A stretch of 36,189 nucleotides of DNA, from the NCBI GenBank assembly GCA_016783885.1, contig JADHVR010000037.1:1-36189 (forward strand), in the 5' to 3' direction. The position numbers and the translations under genes were made by a program. Below the pieces are notes generated by a model. The model was not told where the DNA came from. It made no database searches and was given only the letters and a program-made list of their open reading frames with translations. Positions 9,605-17,443 of this stretch are shown piece by piece (position 1 is the first letter of the stretch; every line of letters starts with the position of its first letter). The DNA is from Bacteroidales bacterium. GTDB lineage: Bacteria > Bacteroidota > Bacteroidia > Bacteroidales > JAADJA01.

Positions 9605-11377
9605 ATGGACAAGCGTTGGGTATTAAAGGAACAGGGAGAGAAAACCAAAATTCAGCATCTCACTGAGGTATTGAATATTGACAACAATCTCGCTAATTTG
9701 CTTGTCCATCGCGGAATTTCAACTTTCGAAGAAGCTAAATTCTTTTTCAGACCCTCCCTTGATGAACTCCACGACCCTTTCCTGATGAAAGATATGCATA
9801 AAGCTGTACACCGTATAGAAGTTGCCTTGCAAAAAAATGAAAACATACTTGTGTATGGTGATTATGATGTTGATGGAACAACAGCAGTTTCACTGGTTTA
9901 TATGTTCCTGAAAAGCTTGTACGATAACGTGGATTTTTACATTCCCGACAGGTATGAGGAGGGATACGGAATTTCCTATAAAAGTATAGATTTTGCTGCG
10001 GAAAATAATTTTTCGTTAGTGATTGTTCTCGACTGCGGAATTAAAGCCGTTGAAAAAATAGCTTATGCAAAAAGCAAGGGTGTTGATTACATCATTACTG
10101 ATCATCATCGACCGGGCGATGTTCTTCCGGATGCTGTTGCAGTTCTCGATCCTAAAAGAGCAGATTGCGAATATCCTTATGATGAACTATCAGGTTGCGG
10201 TGTGGGTTTTAAACTTGTTCAGGCTTTTGCTAAAAGAAATGGAATCCCTTTCGATAACCTGAAAAAGTACCTCGACCTTGTTGTGGTAAGCATTGCATCT
10301 GATATTGTAGAAATTACAGGCGAAAACAGGATTTTAGCATATTATGGCTTAAAGCTGGTAAATACAAATCCGCGCCCCGGCATCGAAGCCATCCTTAAAT
10401 TCAGCGGAACTTCCCGTAAGAATAATGATATTAATAAGAATACCGGATTTGTTTTTAGCAAAAATTTAACCATTAGCGATTTGGTTTTCCTTGTAGGACC
10501 GAGGATAAATGCTGCGGGCAGGATTGAAAGCGCTAATAACTCCGTCAGATTGCTTATCTCTGAAAATCAGGAGTCAGCAGCAAAACTGGCAGAAAGGATT
10601 GATGATTTTAATACTGAAAGAAAGGATCTTGATGCCCAGACCACACAGGAGGCAATGGAAATGATATTGCATGACGAAAGTTTATTAAATGCACAGACAA
10701 CAGTTGTTTATGATCCTTCCTGGCATAAAGGGGTTATCGGCATTGTAGCCTCTCGTTTGATAGAATCGTATTACAGACCAACAATAGTATTGACAAAATC
10801 AAATGGTTTTATTACCGGTTCGGCAAGATCAGTTAAGGATTTTGATATATATGATGCCGTTGATGCCTGCAGCGACCTGCTCGAACATTTCGGAGGACAT
10901 AAATATGCAGCAGGATTATCATTAAAACCTGAAAACCTGATTCCTTTTAAAAAGAGATTTGAAGAATATGTTGCGTCACATATTGAGGAAAATATGCGTA
11001 CTCCTGAAGTGGAAATAGATTCTAAACTCTGCCTGAACGATATTAATAAAAAATTCTTCAAAATATTAAAACAATTTGCTCCTTTCGGACCGGGTAATAT
11101 GGCGCCCGTTTTTATAACTGACAATGTAATTGATACCGGTTTTGCAAGAGTTGTCGGGAAAAATCATCTGAAGCTCGAAGTTGTACATAAAAATATTCGT
11201 GGTTATCCCATCCCCGCTATTGCATTTCAGCAAAGCGGACATCTTGAAAACATAATAAAAAACAGACCTTTTAATATTTGCTATCATCTGGAAGAAAATG
11301 AATGGAACGGCGTGGTTAATCTGCAATTAAATATTAAAGATATCAAGCCTGTTCATGAGGATGATATGTACTATTAA
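9605..11377 (+). CDS. recJ: Single-stranded-DNA-specific exonuclease RecJ
   Basis: The protein has 590 residues, full length for RecJ. The DHH phosphoesterase domain carries motif I DYDVDG at 86-91, motif II around DCGIK, and motif III DHH at 166-168, followed by the conserved VLDPKR segment. The DHHA1 domain contains WHKGVIGIVASRL and the GGHKYAAGLSL motif. A C-terminal OB-fold domain completes it. RecJ degrades single-stranded DNA 5' to 3' using Mn2+/Mg2+ and acts in RecFOR recombination, mismatch repair and base excision repair. It starts 118 bp after the permease on the same strand and is followed by the repeat-rich spacer before tyrS. Confidence 0.97.
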   Translation: MDKRWVLKEQGEKTKIQHLTEVLNIDNNLANLLVHRGISTFEEAKFFFRPSLDELHDPFLMKDMHKAVHRIEVALQKNENILVYGDYDVDGTTAVSLVYMFLKSLYDNVDFYIPDRYEEGYGISYKSIDFAAENNFSLVIVLDCGIKAVEKIAYAKSKGVDYIITDHHRPGDVLPDAVAVLDPKRADCEYPYDELSGCGVGFKLVQAFAKRNGIPFDNLKKYLDLVVVSIASDIVEITGENRILAYYGLKLVNTNPRPGIEAILKFSGTSRKNNDINKNTGFVFSKNLTISDLVFLVGPRINAAGRIESANNSVRLLISENQESAAKLAERIDDFNTERKDLDAQTTQEAMEMILHDESLLNAQTTVVYDPSWHKGVIGIVASRLIESYYRPTIVLTKSNGFITGSARSVKDFDIYDAVDACSDLLEHFGGHKYAAGLSLKPENLIPFKKRFEEYVASHIEENMRTPEVEIDSKLCLNDINKKFFKILKQFAPFGPGNMAPVFITDNVIDTGFARVVGKNHLKLEVVHKNIRGYPIPAIAFQQSGHLENIIKNRPFNICYHLEENEWNGVVNLQLNIKDIKPVHEDDMYY

Positions 11378-11459
11378 AACCCCCAAAAAACTAAATTCCC
11401 TTCATGGATTTCTTCAACCGTTAACTTATTTTTTCTTTCTTTTTAAAAACAATGCTCGT

Positions 11460-11497
11460 CCGGATTTAAGCGATTGCCTTGTGGGTGGATAATCCGG
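11460..11497 (+). repeat. Hairpin repeat family, copy 1 (diverged)
   Basis: Arms CCGGATT (11460-11466) and AATCCGG (11491-11497) enclose a core that lines up with the copies at 35904 and 36123 with one gap. Shared core positions are GATTT.AGCG, then GTGGG, then TGG.TAATCC. It is the least conserved copy that still aligns along its length. Confidence 0.55.
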
Positions 11498-11521
11498 GCG
11501 ATAATAATTATAGGATCCCAG

Positions 11522-11564
11522 CCTGCCACGGATTATCATAAGTAAGGCTGGCAGGTGTAATCCG
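11522..11564. repeat. Two interleaved inverted repeats (pseudoknot-like order)
   Basis: CCTGCCA (11522-11528) pairs with TGGCAGG (11549-11555), and CGGATTA (11529-11535) pairs with TAATCCG (11558-11564). The order a-b-a'-b' means the two stems cannot nest and would form an H-type pseudoknot in RNA. It could also be the product of overlapping repeat insertions. The CGGATTA/TAATCCG arms resemble the ends of the hairpin family seen elsewhere in the window. Confidence 0.5.
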
Positions 11565-11591
11565 TTTTAAAATGAAAATATTCGTCCTTAA

Positions 11592-11624
11592 AAACCTGAC
11601 AGGTTTGGCAAACCTGTCAGGTTT
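11592..11624. repeat. Perfect palindrome, 16-bp arms and 1-bp centre
   Basis: AAACCTGACAGGTTTG at 11592-11607 is the exact reverse complement of 11609-11624, with a single G between. Each arm itself contains the near-palindrome AACCTGACAGGTT. It lies 5' of tyrS and 3' of recJ on plus. It could act as a terminator-like stem or be a REP-type element; the following T-run is weak, so a repeat element is more likely. Confidence 0.75.
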
Positions 11625-11792
11625 GACAAGGTGCTTTTTCCATCCTCCAAATCCAAAAAAGCCCTGGGTAGTCGTTTTTGAATAGGTATATGGGTTGCTA
11701 TGAGTTGCCCTGTCCTGAAGGTCAGGGTAGCAATAATGAAATCCAAAAACCAAATAAATCTCAATTTTTTAATTTCCAATAACCAATAGTTC

Positions 11793-11800
11793 TATTTTTG
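11793..11800 (+). promoter_or_regulatory. Bacteroidota-type -7 box upstream of tyrS
   Basis: TATTTTTG matches the Bacteroidota primary-sigma -7 consensus TAnnTTTG exactly and ends 17 bp before the tyrS ATG. The expected -33 TTTG is only a T-run near 11767-11770. Start of transcription would fall within about 10 bp of the gene. Confidence 0.5.
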
Positions 11801-11817
11801 CAGAAAATATTTTAAAC

Positions 11818-13116
11818 ATGAAATTGAACTTTGTTGAAGAATTGCGTTGGAGAGGCATGATCCACAACATAATGCCCGGAACCGAAGAACAGTTGCAAAA
11901 GGAAAAAACAACCGGGTATATCGGTTTCGATCCTTCTGCCGATTCATTACATATCGGCAACCTGGTACCGGTTATGCTGCTGGTCCATTTTCAGCGTTGC
12001 GGACACAAACCGGTTGTTTTGGTCGGTGGCGCTACAGGAATGGTGGGAGACCCTGCCGGGAAAACCGAGGAAAGAAAATTATTATCGGTTGAAGATATAA
12101 ATTACAACCTTGAATGTCAGAAAAATCAGTTAATGAAATTCCTGGATTTTGAACAAGGGGAAAATAAAGCCGAAGTCGTGAACAATTACGACTGGTTCAA
12201 AGATTATAATTTCCTCAATTTCATCCGGGACATAGGAAAGCACATTACCGTGAATTATATGCTAACTAAAGACTCGGTAAAGAAAAGGCTTGAAACGGGT
12301 ATGTCGTTCACCGAGTTCACTTACCAGCTTGTTCAAGGATATGATTTTTACTGGTTGTACAAAAACAAAAACTGCAAAATTCAGCTTGGAGGTTCCGACC
12401 AGTGGGGAAATATTGTTACAGGAACAGAATTGATCCGGCGTAAATATTTCACTGACAAAGGAAAAGAAGCCGAAACTTTTGCACTTACCTGTCCGCTTGT
12501 TACCAAAGCCGATGGAAGTAAATTTGGCAAGAGTGAAGAAGGCAACGTTTGGTTAGACCCCAAAAAAACTTCTCCTTATAAATTCTACCAGTACTGGCTG
12601 AACATTTCGGACGAGGATGCAGAAAACTTTATTAAATTTTTCACCTTACTTTCAAAAGAAAAAATTGAAGAACTGAGCAGTGAGCATAAAAAAGCTCCCC
12701 ATCTCCGTGTTTTACAAAAAGCATTGGCTAAAAATGTTACTATCAGGGTTCATTCGGAAGATGATTACAACATGGCTGTTGAGGCTTCACAAATTTTATT
12801 TGGCAAAGGAACTACCGGGACTCTGAAAAAATTGTCGGAAGATATGCTTTTATCTGTTTTTGAGGGCGTTCCCCAAAGTGATGTTACAAGGACTGATATT
12901 GAAGCCGGAGTCGGGATTATTGATTTCCTTGCTGAAAAAACCAATATTTTCAATTCCAAAGGGGAAGCCCGTAGGATGTTGAAAGATAATGGCGTGGCTG
13001 TAAACAAGGAAAAGGTAAAGGATGATTTTCAAATCGGAACCAAAGACCTGCTAAACGATAAATACATTTTGGTTCAGAAAGGGAAGAAGAATTATTTTTT
13101 GGTTAAGGTATCCTAA
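11818..13116 (+). CDS. tyrS: Tyrosyl-tRNA synthetase
   Basis: The protein has 432 residues, the length of bacterial type TyrRS. The class I HIGH motif appears as HIGN at 45-48 within the segment [12 protein letters not shown]. The KMSKS loop appears as KFGKS at 235-239, as in other bacterial TyrRS. Tyrosine and tRNA contacts include the [13 protein letters not shown] and [10 protein letters not shown] segments. A C-terminal S4 RNA-binding domain (about 365-432) contains [17 protein letters not shown]. It charges tRNA-Tyr in the cytoplasm. It has its own probable promoter at 11793 and ends 24 bp before the convergent methyltransferase gene. Confidence 0.97.
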   Translation: MKLNFVEELRWRGMIHNIMPGTEEQLQKEKTTGYIGFDPSADSLHIGNLVPVMLLVHFQRCGHKPVVLVGGATGMVGDPAGKTEERKLLSVEDINYNLECQKNQLMKFLDFEQGENKAEVVNNYDWFKDYNFLNFIRDIGKHITVNYMLTKDSVKKRLETGMSFTEFTYQLVQGYDFYWLYKNKNCKIQLGGSDQWGNIVTGTELIRRKYFTDKGKEAETFALTCPLVTKADGSKFGKSEEGNVWLDPKKTSPYKFYQYWLNISDEDAENFIKFFTLLSKEKIEELSSEHKKAPHLRVLQKALAKNVTIRVHSEDDYNMAVEASQILFGKGTTGTLKKLSEDMLLSVFEGVPQSDVTRTDIEAGVGIIDFLAEKTNIFNSKGEARRMLKDNGVAVNKEKVKDDFQIGTKDLLNDKYILVQKGKKNYFLVKVS

Positions 13117-13140
13117 CCTGATGTGAGTTTTGCATTATAC

Positions 13141-13977
13141 TTAGTGGTTTTCTGTTGCATCAGATTTTGTACAAAAATAAACAACTTCATCCTTATTCAA
13201 GGTATATTTATTTTGCGCACCGCCGAAAACAGGGTAGTCTTTCCACTTGAATTCATATACTACAAAACCCGATTCTCTTAATCTTTGCGTATAATCCTTG
13301 CCATAAATCCTGACATGGTCTTTCTGCCCAAACACCTTTTCTCTTTCTTCCGGAGTAATAACAGTGGCATCTTCAAACGTCTTTTCTAATGTTAACGAAA
13401 CGGGAACCTGTAAAACAGCCCAGCCTCCGGGTTTTAAAACACGTAACAGTTCTTTCATTGCTTTGCTGTCGTCAATGATGTGTTCCAGAACATGATTACA
13501 GATAATTGCATCAAAAGTATTGTCAGGATATTGAATCTTTGTAACATCTATTTTTACCATAACTTCTTCAGGATTTAAATCGGCGGTCAGATAATCGATG
13601 TTTTGACAGTTCGCAAATATCCTTTTTAAATTTTTTTCCGGTGCTATATGAAGCAACCTGATATTTTCAATGAATATATTAGTCCTCTGATGCAAAAACA
13701 GGTACAAAAGCCTTTCCCTGTCCGACGATCCACATACCGGGCACATCGCAAGCCTGTAGCCTCCGCCAATAATTTTTTTTTCATCAAGTACAGGTAAATC
13801 AAGCCCCAAAGTAAACATACATCTTACACTTGAATGGCACAACGGGCAATTATATTTATACCCAAAGTAAAAAATACTTCTGAAAAAATGTTTAATATCA
13901 GGACGGTATTCTTCAGGAATAACCTTTTTCAGCAATTCTTTTATTTGTAAACTGATGTTTGGTGTTTTTAAAATCAA
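13141..13977 (-). CDS. Class I SAM-dependent methyltransferase with N-terminal zinc-binding cysteines
   Basis: The protein has 278 residues. Two CxxC pairs (CPLC at 44-47 and CPVC at 79-82) flank a short domain and probably bind one zinc ion. A Rossmann methyltransferase domain of the type-11 group follows: HIAPEKNL (108-115) as motif I, an acidic residue in TADL at the end of strand 2, then FDAIICNHVLEHI and LKPGG. The substrate is unknown; similar proteins often sit in glycan or surface-polysaccharide loci, but no such genes are near. No ATG is available: the frame upstream is closed by a stop at 13996-13998, and the first in-family start is TTG at 13977. Translation therefore uses TTG (or another non-ATG codon), and the exact start is uncertain. 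It is convergent with tyrS. Confidence 0.85.
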   Translation of the reverse strand: MILKTPNISLQIKELLKKVIPEEYRPDIKHFFRSIFYFGYKYNCPLCHSSVRCMFTLGLDLPVLDEKKIIGGGYRLAMCPVCGSSDRERLLYLFLHQRTNIFIENIRLLHIAPEKNLKRIFANCQNIDYLTADLNPEEVMVKIDVTKIQYPDNTFDAIICNHVLEHIIDDSKAMKELLRVLKPGGWAVLQVPVSLTLEKTFEDATVITPEEREKVFGQKDHVRIYGKDYTQRLRESGFVVYEFKWKDYPVFGGAQNKYTLNKDEVVYFCTKSDATENH

Positions 13978-14013
13978 TCCAAGGAAATAATTTATTTATT
14001 TAGCTGTGAACGG

Positions 14014-15453
14014 TTACTTAATTATTAACTTCCCTTTATAATTTTTATCCTTTATCGAAAAGTTATAATAATATATTCCTTCGGGCAAACCGGAAACATT
14101 AACTCCAAATTGTTGCTCTTGAGATGGTTTGAATTTATTTCGGTAAACCATCTGCCCTTGTGAATTAATTAGTGTAAGTGAAATTTCTTCATCTAACAAA
14201 TCATATATTTCGAAAAACAGCTTTTCGGAGGCAGGATTAGGATAAACTTTGTGGTTAGTTTCTGTAATATTTTCATTAATTGCTACGGGAGGTTTGTAGG
14301 TTATTTCCAGTGCATCCACGTATAATACACTACCAAGTGCGTAATAAGCTGAATCTTCATCAAAATTACCCGAACCGAATGCAATGTTTACGGTGTCACA
14401 TTCAGGCAAGGAATAGTAATCAACTTGCAATTCGAAATATGTATAATCATTTGCGGGCGGAAGTTTAATAATATTATCTTCCAGTATCACTGTATGTCCG
14501 AGATTTGGATCGTAGTAAAAAAGAGTAACTCCTGCTATGGCTGTATCAGGTCCGACAGGGAAATATTTGTAATAACCCGTAAGTTTATCCGGTATTTGAG
14601 AAACCGGCATTCCGCCTATTGGTCCGTCGTCTCCAAGATATCCGTTTGTAACAAATGCTAATGTGTCGTCCAATAAGGTAAATGAGCTTTCGATACGAAC
14701 GGCATAATTTCCTTCATAGCTGTCTTCAGTTTTTGTTACTGCGGTATCACCGGCAGCAATGCTGAGAACATTGGAAGAAAACCAATTGTCCGGCTCTTCT
14801 GCAGAGTATTCATTCCATTGTTCAAAATCCCCGTTAGGATAAGGAGCAGAAGCTCCGGCGAACTGGATATTATCAACAATGATCATGCTGCCGGGAACAG
14901 GTTCGCCAAACATAGTAGAACTTAAAACAGCAGTAGCCAGCGTATCGGGAGAAATTACCGGAATCAACCATTGAACCGGTGCCGAAAATGGTTCATACTC
15001 AATTTGTGTACCTGTAAACCGGACGAAACAAATTCCCAGGGGAGCACCGAATATTTTAAACAATGCTATAACATAGGCTGTATCTCCATCAGGAATATCA
15101 TATTTGGCAAACCCTTTTATCGAATCAGGACGTTCGGTATATGGTATTCCGCCATAGATACCATCTTCGCCGAGTTCACCAATAAAAATCGCACCGGCAG
15201 CAGAACCATCACTGATAGCAACAGTTTCGAGCCGTACTGCATAATTCCCCGATTGCGACTCTGTTGTTTTTGTAACATTTGGCTCGCCCAGTGAAGCATA
15301 AATAAAAGCATTAGTTGAATAAAACAGATCAGGCTCTTCATAAAAAGTTTTATAAGACCAGTTCTCGAATCCACTGTTGGGAATTGACTGGGCAAAGGCT
15401 GCTGAACAGAATATGCTTAATCCTGTTATAAGGGCAATTAATCCTGGCTTCAT
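14014..15453 (-). CDS. Secreted protein with two related beta-domains and a T9SS type A sorting tail
   Basis: The chosen start is the ATG at 15453, which gives a clean signal peptide (KPGLIALITGLSIFCSAAFAQ) and a 479-residue protein; the longer frame from 15543 adds an unlikely extension. The body has two homologous units, about residues 22-200 and 205-385. Each begins with PN(S/G)xFExW, has a VTKTxxSxxGNYAVR segment, then GxLGxDGxxGGxP, as in jelly-roll carbohydrate-binding-like domains. The last about 80 residues form a T9SS type A domain (VYPNPASEKLFFEI ... GLPEGIYYY ... KGKLIIK, as in TIGR04183). It is thus expected to cross the outer membrane through the type IX system and be released or anchored on the surface. 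A binding or structural role is inferred from fold-like features only. No catalytic motif was recognised. Confidence 0.85.
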   Translation of the reverse strand: MKPGLIALITGLSIFCSAAFAQSIPNSGFENWSYKTFYEEPDLFYSTNAFIYASLGEPNVTKTTESQSGNYAVRLETVAISDGSAAGAIFIGELGEDGIYGGIPYTERPDSIKGFAKYDIPDGDTAYVIALFKIFGAPLGICFVRFTGTQIEYEPFSAPVQWLIPVISPDTLATAVLSSTMFGEPVPGSMIIVDNIQFAGASAPYPNGDFEQWNEYSAEEPDNWFSSNVLSIAAGDTAVTKTEDSYEGNYAVRIESSFTLLDDTLAFVTNGYLGDDGPIGGMPVSQIPDKLTGYYKYFPVGPDTAIAGVTLFYYDPNLGHTVILEDNIIKLPPANDYTYFELQVDYYSLPECDTVNIAFGSGNFDEDSAYYALGSVLYVDALEITYKPPVAINENITETNHKVYPNPASEKLFFEIYDLLDEEISLTLINSQGQMVYRNKFKPSQEQQFGVNVSGLPEGIYYYNFSIKDKNYKGKLIIK

Positions 15454-15534
15454 AGTAATAATATTTTGTTGATTTAACCTTTTACGAAAAAAAAGTAAAT
15501 AGTGTTCAAAAATAATAAAAAAATAGCAGAAAAT

Positions 15535-15580
15535 AAATTCCAATCCCGTCCCGAAGTTTCAGGATTCGGGATTGGAATTT
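15535..15580. terminator. Strong hairpin, probable cysS terminator
   Basis: AAATTCCAATCCCG (15535-15548) is the exact reverse complement of 15567-15580. An alternative inner pairing (TCCCGAA with TTCGGGA) overlaps it. It lies 80 bp beyond the cysS stop and upstream of the T9SS cargo gene on the same strand, so it should separate the two. A second weaker stem (ACCCCGT/ACGGGGT, about 15588-15643) lies closer to cysS. Confidence 0.5.
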
Positions 15581-15659
15581 CCGGTTTACCCCGTTGGTAT
15601 TTTTATATATTTTTTTAAAAAATGACAGATTATCCTACGGGGTTCATCCGGCTTAGGTA

Positions 15660-17129
15660 TTATTCTTCAATGCTCCATTCAGACCCCTCTTTAGTATCTT
15701 TGATAATAATATTAATCTTAGCTAATTCATCACGGATTTTATCTGAAGTGGCAAAATCCTTTTTTACCCGCGCCTGCTGCCTTATTTCGAGGATAGTCTT
15801 CATCAGGTCATCTGCCAGTTCATTTCCTCCTCCTGTTTCTTCATCTCTCAATCCTAAAATATCAAATACAAAATCGTGAAATATTTTTTTTAATATTTCA
15901 AGGTCTTCTGCTGAAATAGTTTCTTTTTTATCTTTTATAGAATTAATGATCCTGACTCCTTCAAACAGGTGTGAAATTAAGACCGGGCTGTTAAAGTCGT
16001 CGTTCATTGCCTCATAGCACTTATCTCTTAATTCTTTGATATTTGAAGTGGATTTGTCGGAAGCCACAAGCTTATCGAGGGTATGACCTGCTGCCAGTAA
16101 CTTTTTTAATCCCTTTTCAGCCGACTGAAGTGCCTCATTCGAAAAATCGAGAGTGCTGCGATAATGAGCCTGCAGGATGAAGAAACGAATGGTCATCGGG
16201 CTGTAAGGCTGTTGAAGCAATTTGTTTTCTCCTGTGAAAAAATCCTCCAGTGAAATGGCATTTCCCAATGATTTCCCCATTTTTTTGCCGTTGAGAGTGA
16301 TCATGTTGTTGTGCATCCAGTATTTTACAGGCTGCTTACCATTAGCTGCGACCGATTGTGCAATTTCCGATTCGTGATGAGGGAACAGCAGGTCCATTCC
16401 GCCACCGTGAATATCGAATTGTTCTCCAAGATATTTTGTACCCATCACAGAACATTCGAGGTGCCAGCCGGGGAAACCGATACTCCAGGGCGAGGGCCAG
16501 CGCATGATGTGTTCGGGCTGAGCTTTTTTCCATAAAGCAAAGTCGGCAGGATTTTGTTTTTCTTCCTGTCCCTCAAGCTCACGTGTAGTCGTAATTAAAT
16601 CTTCAAGTACTCTTCCCGACAGAACTCCGTAATTGTGCGATTGATTGTATTTCACCACGTCAAAATAAACAGAGCCTTCCGTTTCGTAAGCATAGCCGGC
16701 ATCCAGTATCTTTTTTACCATTTCAATCTGCTCTATAATATGCCCCGAAGCGCGTGGTTCAATACTTGGAGAAAGGACATTAAGCTGGTTCATATTGGTA
16801 TGAAAACGGTCGGTATAGTACTGAACCACTTCCATTGGCTCTAATTGCTCCAGCCTGGCTTTTTTGGCTATTTTATCTTCTCCCTCATCAGCGTCATTTT
16901 CAAGGTGACCCACGTCGGTAATATTTCTTACATACCTTACTTTATATCCGATATGCTGAAGATACCTGAAAACCAAATCAAAAGCAATTGCCGGACGTGC
17001 ATGACCCAAATGAGCATCGCCGTAAACCGTAGGTCCGCAAACATACATTCCCACAAAAGGCGGGTTCATTGGTTCGAATAATTCTTTTTTGCGGGATAAT
17101 GTGTTGTATATGTTTAATTTGTTTTGCAT
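15660..17129 (-). CDS. cysS: Cysteinyl-tRNA synthetase
   Basis: The chosen ATG at 17129 gives 489 residues beginning [16 protein letters not shown], which matches the usual CysRS start; an upstream ATG at 17159 would add ten residues. Class I motifs are present: [16 protein letters not shown] (zinc Cys31 and HLGH at 40-43) and KKMGKSLGN (KMSKS loop). Further zinc-site residues appear in WHLECS and HHESE. The C-terminal DALR-like helical domain follows. It charges tRNA-Cys in the cytoplasm. Local GC is clearly higher than in the accessory genes upstream. The gene stands alone, bounded downstream by the hairpin at 15535 and upstream by the repeat-bearing gap. Confidence 0.96.
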   Translation of the reverse strand: MQNKLNIYNTLSRKKELFEPMNPPFVGMYVCGPTVYGDAHLGHARPAIAFDLVFRYLQHIGYKVRYVRNITDVGHLENDADEGEDKIAKKARLEQLEPMEVVQYYTDRFHTNMNQLNVLSPSIEPRASGHIIEQIEMVKKILDAGYAYETEGSVYFDVVKYNQSHNYGVLSGRVLEDLITTTRELEGQEEKQNPADFALWKKAQPEHIMRWPSPWSIGFPGWHLECSVMGTKYLGEQFDIHGGGMDLLFPHHESEIAQSVAANGKQPVKYWMHNNMITLNGKKMGKSLGNAISLEDFFTGENKLLQQPYSPMTIRFFILQAHYRSTLDFSNEALQSAEKGLKKLLAAGHTLDKLVASDKSTSNIKELRDKCYEAMNDDFNSPVLISHLFEGVRIINSIKDKKETISAEDLEILKKIFHDFVFDILGLRDEETGGGNELADDLMKTILEIRQQARVKKDFATSDKIRDELAKINIIIKDTKEGSEWSIEE

Positions 17130-17223
17130 GTAACAGTTTTTATTTATTTGTTTTGTCATAAATCAGTAAGTTCAAAATCAAAGGGCAAAAGTAAAAAATA
17201 TCTTTGTTTTACTATCCTATTGC

Positions 17224-17268
17224 TGCTTCGGATTTGGACGACGGATATGCACAAGCTAATCCGAAGCA
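17224..17268 (+). repeat. Hairpin repeat family, copy 2
   Basis: TGCTTCGGATT (17224-17234) is the exact reverse complement of AATCCGAAGCA (17258-17268), enclosing a 23-base loop. The arms and part of the loop (GATTTGG, CTAATCC) match the family found at 17356, 35904 and 36123. It lies in the 314-bp gap between cysS and the putAbiC-like gene. Next to it, at about 17280-17292, is the small dyad GGATTTGTAATCC. Confidence 0.65.
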
Positions 17269-17328
17269 TTATAACCCGGGATTTGTAATCCGTGTAATAC
17301 ATTAATAATAAAAGAGGAGGTGGTGATT

Positions 17329-17367
17329 ATGGAAAACAAATTCCACTACTATTTATTTTCGGATTAG
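17329..17367 (+). other. Possible 12-codon micro-ORF with a strong Shine-Dalgarno
   Basis: ATG at 17329 opens a 12-residue frame (MENKFHYYLFSD) ending in TAG at 17365-17367. GGAGGT at 17316-17321 lies 7 bp upstream, an unusually good ribosome site for this phylum. The stop codon falls inside the left arm of the hairpin at 17356. It may be part of the repeat element rather than a gene. Its expression is unproven. Confidence 0.25.
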
Positions 17368-17400
17368 CCAACACACGTTGCCTTCGCCTAAATCTGAAAA
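17356..17400 (-). repeat. Hairpin repeat family, copy 3 (reverse orientation)
   Basis: TTTTCGGATTA and TAAATCTGAAAA form imperfect arms. Read on the minus strand, the 34-base core from GATTT to TAATCC aligns without gaps to the copy at 35904, with 26 of 34 identical by my count. Shared blocks are GATTT, GCG, GGCA, GTG, GTTGG and TAATCC. It lies downstream of the putAbiC-like gene and could also stop its transcript. Confidence 0.65.
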
Positions 17401-17443
17401 AGCTATGGGGTTAGGGTATGGGATTGTGCCCCCTTTAAATACA

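Larger units (their letters stand above)
11378..11817. other. 440-bp non-coding spacer rich in inverted repeats
   Basis: No credible coding frame fills the gap between recJ and tyrS. It contains several inverted repeats in a row: a hairpin of the window-wide family (11460-11497), two interleaved dyads (11522-11564), a perfect 33-bp palindrome (11592-11624), and an imperfect hairpin around 11703-11731 with CCCTG/CAGGG arms. The last 25 bp hold the likely tyrS promoter. It may be an accumulation site for small non-autonomous repeats. Confidence 0.7.

Noticed and set aside
11378-11817. T-box riboswitch upstream of tyrS
   Set aside because: No T-box consensus or terminator/antiterminator pair was found, a -7 box lies only 17 bp before the gene, and T-boxes are not typical of this phylum.
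15454-15543. N-terminal extension of the T9SS cargo protein
   Set aside because: The extra 30 residues would put a second hydrophobic stretch before a proper signal peptide that starts at the ATG at 15453.
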